Positions 22,641 to 23,963 of a stretch of DNA of 23,963 bases are shown piece after piece (position 1 is the stretch's first letter; each line of letters begins with the position of its first letter). Source of the stretch: Basidiobolus ranarum (taxonomy: Eukaryota; Basidiobolomycota; Basidiobolomycetes; Basidiobolales); NCBI GenBank assembly GCA_040143965.1, contig JASJQH010007035.1, forward strand, positions 1 to 23,963, written 5' to 3'. The notes under the pieces are model-generated. The model was not told the origin of the DNA. It worked only from the letters and a program-made list of their open reading frames with translations, and did not search any database. The position numbers were made by a program, and so were the translations under genes.

Positions 22641-22891
22641 TGACTAAAAACTGTTTTTGGGAGCCTGTTGGAAGTGATTTGGAGAACTAGAGAAATTGGT
22701 GGCTTTAACTTATTAATTTTTTAAGTAGAAAATTGATATTTTTACTTTTGTTAAGTTGTAAACTAAAAAATGTGTAGGATGTGCTAAGGAAGGTCCCAGG
22801 AACATGTGTGCAAGGTTTGCATCTTCTTTAAAGGAATCTATATATCTTCAAACTTCTATGTAAATTCTGATACCAAATAATGGGTAATATC
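22641..22891 (-). repeat. older copia LTR fragment interrupted by a younger LTR
   Basis: This stretch matches the first three quarters of the LTR at 22892-23239, with shared landmarks GGGAGCCTGTTGGAAGTG, AAGGAAGGTCCCAGGAAC and AATAATGGGTAATATC. It is clearly more diverged than the other copies. It stops abruptly where the neighbouring LTR begins. The missing last part of this LTR would be expected beyond the far end of the inserted element, outside the window. It is a fossil. Confidence 0.75.
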
Positions 22892-23239
22892 TGTTAAAGT
22901 ATTTGGGAGCCTGTTGGAAGTGGTTTGGATAATTAGAGGAATTGATGGTTTTCACTTGTTGATTTATTGAGTATTCAGTTGACATTTATAATTTTGTCAC
23001 AATGTAAGCAAACTAACATGTAGAATGTTCTAAGGAAGGTCCCAGGAACATGTGTGCAAAGTCTGGGGCTTCTAGCACAAATTTGAAAAATCTATATATG
23101 TGAAAACTTCTAAGTTGGTAAAAATATTCCAAGAAAATTCTGATTGAGAATAATGGTTAATATCTTGGTGAATTGTAAGATAACTAAGTACTAAGCTATT
23201 TATAACTATATATGTGTTTAGGCAATGGTAATTTTAACA
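22892..23239 (-). repeat. copia 3' LTR of the right-hand element
   Basis: This 348-bp LTR has clean TG...CA ends; on the plus strand it runs from TGTTAAAGTATTTGGGAGCC to GGTAATTTTAACA. The inner end is followed directly by CTCTCCCTCAA, which is a polypurine tract (TTGAGGGAGAG) on the element's own strand, just where a 3' LTR should have one. It aligns along its length with 267-602 and 2077-2420. It is inserted inside the older LTR fragment to its left; the flanking ATATC (22887-22891) is the expected target-site duplication half. Confidence 0.85.
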
Positions 23240-23963
23240 CTCTCCCTCAACTAAATAGTCATATAAACTAATCCTAATAAAGGTCTAAATTTCACCAATT
23301 TCTGTCTAGCTAATGTTTTGATTAATATATCAGCAATCATGTCTTCTGTAGAACAATACATTAAGTCAGTAAACTTATTCTCTATAGTCTCTCTAATGAA
23401 ACAAAGCTTAATATCATATGTTTGCTTCTATTGTGAAACATGGGATTTTCAGCTAATTTGATGCAACTTTGATTATCTTGAAATATTGTAGTTGGTTAAT
23501 TTTAAGAATAACCTAGATCTGTTAAGAGCTTTCTTAACCAAATTGCTTCTTTTGTTGCTTCACAGGCAGCCATGTATTCTGCTTCTGGTGTTGAAAGTGC
23601 TATGGTAAGTTGTTTCTTGGAATTCCAAGAAATAGCACCATTACAGCAAAGAAATAAGTATCCTGTTGTAAATCTTCTGTCTTCAATATCTCTTCCCCAA
23701 TTAGCATCTGAATGTCCCATCAGATCAAAGTTTGATCCTGAATACGAGTATTTTAAGCACAGAACCACAGTTCCTTCCAAATATCTGAAAATCTGCTTAA
23801 CTGCTATGGTTTGATCAGATCCATAAGTTTGAAGATATTAGGACATAATTCACACAGAATAAGCAATATCTGGCCATATCCCAACCATGATATACAGCAA
23901 ACTACCAACCATAGATTGAAAAGGAAATTTCTGGCTTTCATTTGAATCCAAAAACATCTCATT
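23240..23963 (-). mobile_element. Ty1/copia pol 3' end (reverse transcriptase tail, RNase H), cut by window edge
   Basis: On the minus strand this is the end of a copia polyprotein next to its 3' LTR. From the window edge leftward there is the end of the reverse transcriptase (SLLYIMVGIWPDIAYSV near 23900), then the Ty1/copia RNase H at 23502-23780 with the family-typical HSDANWGRDIEDRRFTTGY, GAISWNSKKQ and ALSTPEAEYMAACEATKEAI. A polypurine tract lies at 23240-23250. The copy is broken (at least one break in the part seen) and is a fossil. Its clean LTR and its position inside an older LTR suggest it is younger than that older copy. Confidence 0.85.

Noticed and set aside
1-23963. CRISPR arrays, tRNA or rRNA genes
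   Set aside because: No evenly spaced short repeats, cloverleaf-like or ribosomal segments were seen on reading; the repeats present are copia LTRs.

Overview
The window reads as nuclear DNA of a fungus, most likely an early-diverging (non-Dikarya) lineage. It has AT-rich spacers, short GT-AG introns (mostly about 50-90 bp), a fungal-type monocarboxylate-porter permease, Ty1/copia retrotransposons, and a 2200-residue multi-TOG XMAP215 protein instead of the two-TOG Stu2/Alp14/Dis1 form of yeasts. The lineage is an inference; the sequence gives no direct species marker.

Layout. 1-2420: two partial, minus-strand Ty1/copia elements of one family, one apparently inserted in the other. 2540-8209 (minus): an intron-rich HFM1/MER3 meiotic DNA helicase, with helicase core, Sec63 region and C-terminal zinc finger all readable through splicing. 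8210-9529: divergent spacer with weak traces of decayed coding sequence. 9530-10876 (plus): an intronless 448-residue major-facilitator permease of the monocarboxylate-porter type. 10877-12119: spacer. 12120-18959 (plus): the XMAP215/Dis1/CKAP5 microtubule polymerase, five exons, one of them 5.86 kb. 18960-19925: spacer. 19926-21829 (plus): LIS1/PAC1, the dynein regulator, eight exons, 416 residues. 21830-22640: pyrimidine-rich spacer. 22641-23963: an old copia LTR interrupted by a younger element of the same family that runs off the window.

Function. XMAP215 and LIS1 both act at microtubule plus ends (tubulin addition; dynein-dynactin loading) and lie in tandem about 1 kb apart. HFM1 (meiotic crossover formation) and the permease are divergently arranged and functionally unrelated. 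The gene block is bracketed by same-orientation copies of one copia LTR family about 20 kb apart. I found no RNA gene, CRISPR array or operon. No clearly new biological system is visible. The most notable points are the long-form XMAP215 in a fungus-like genome, the conserved HFM1 zinc finger, and the nested copia insertions.
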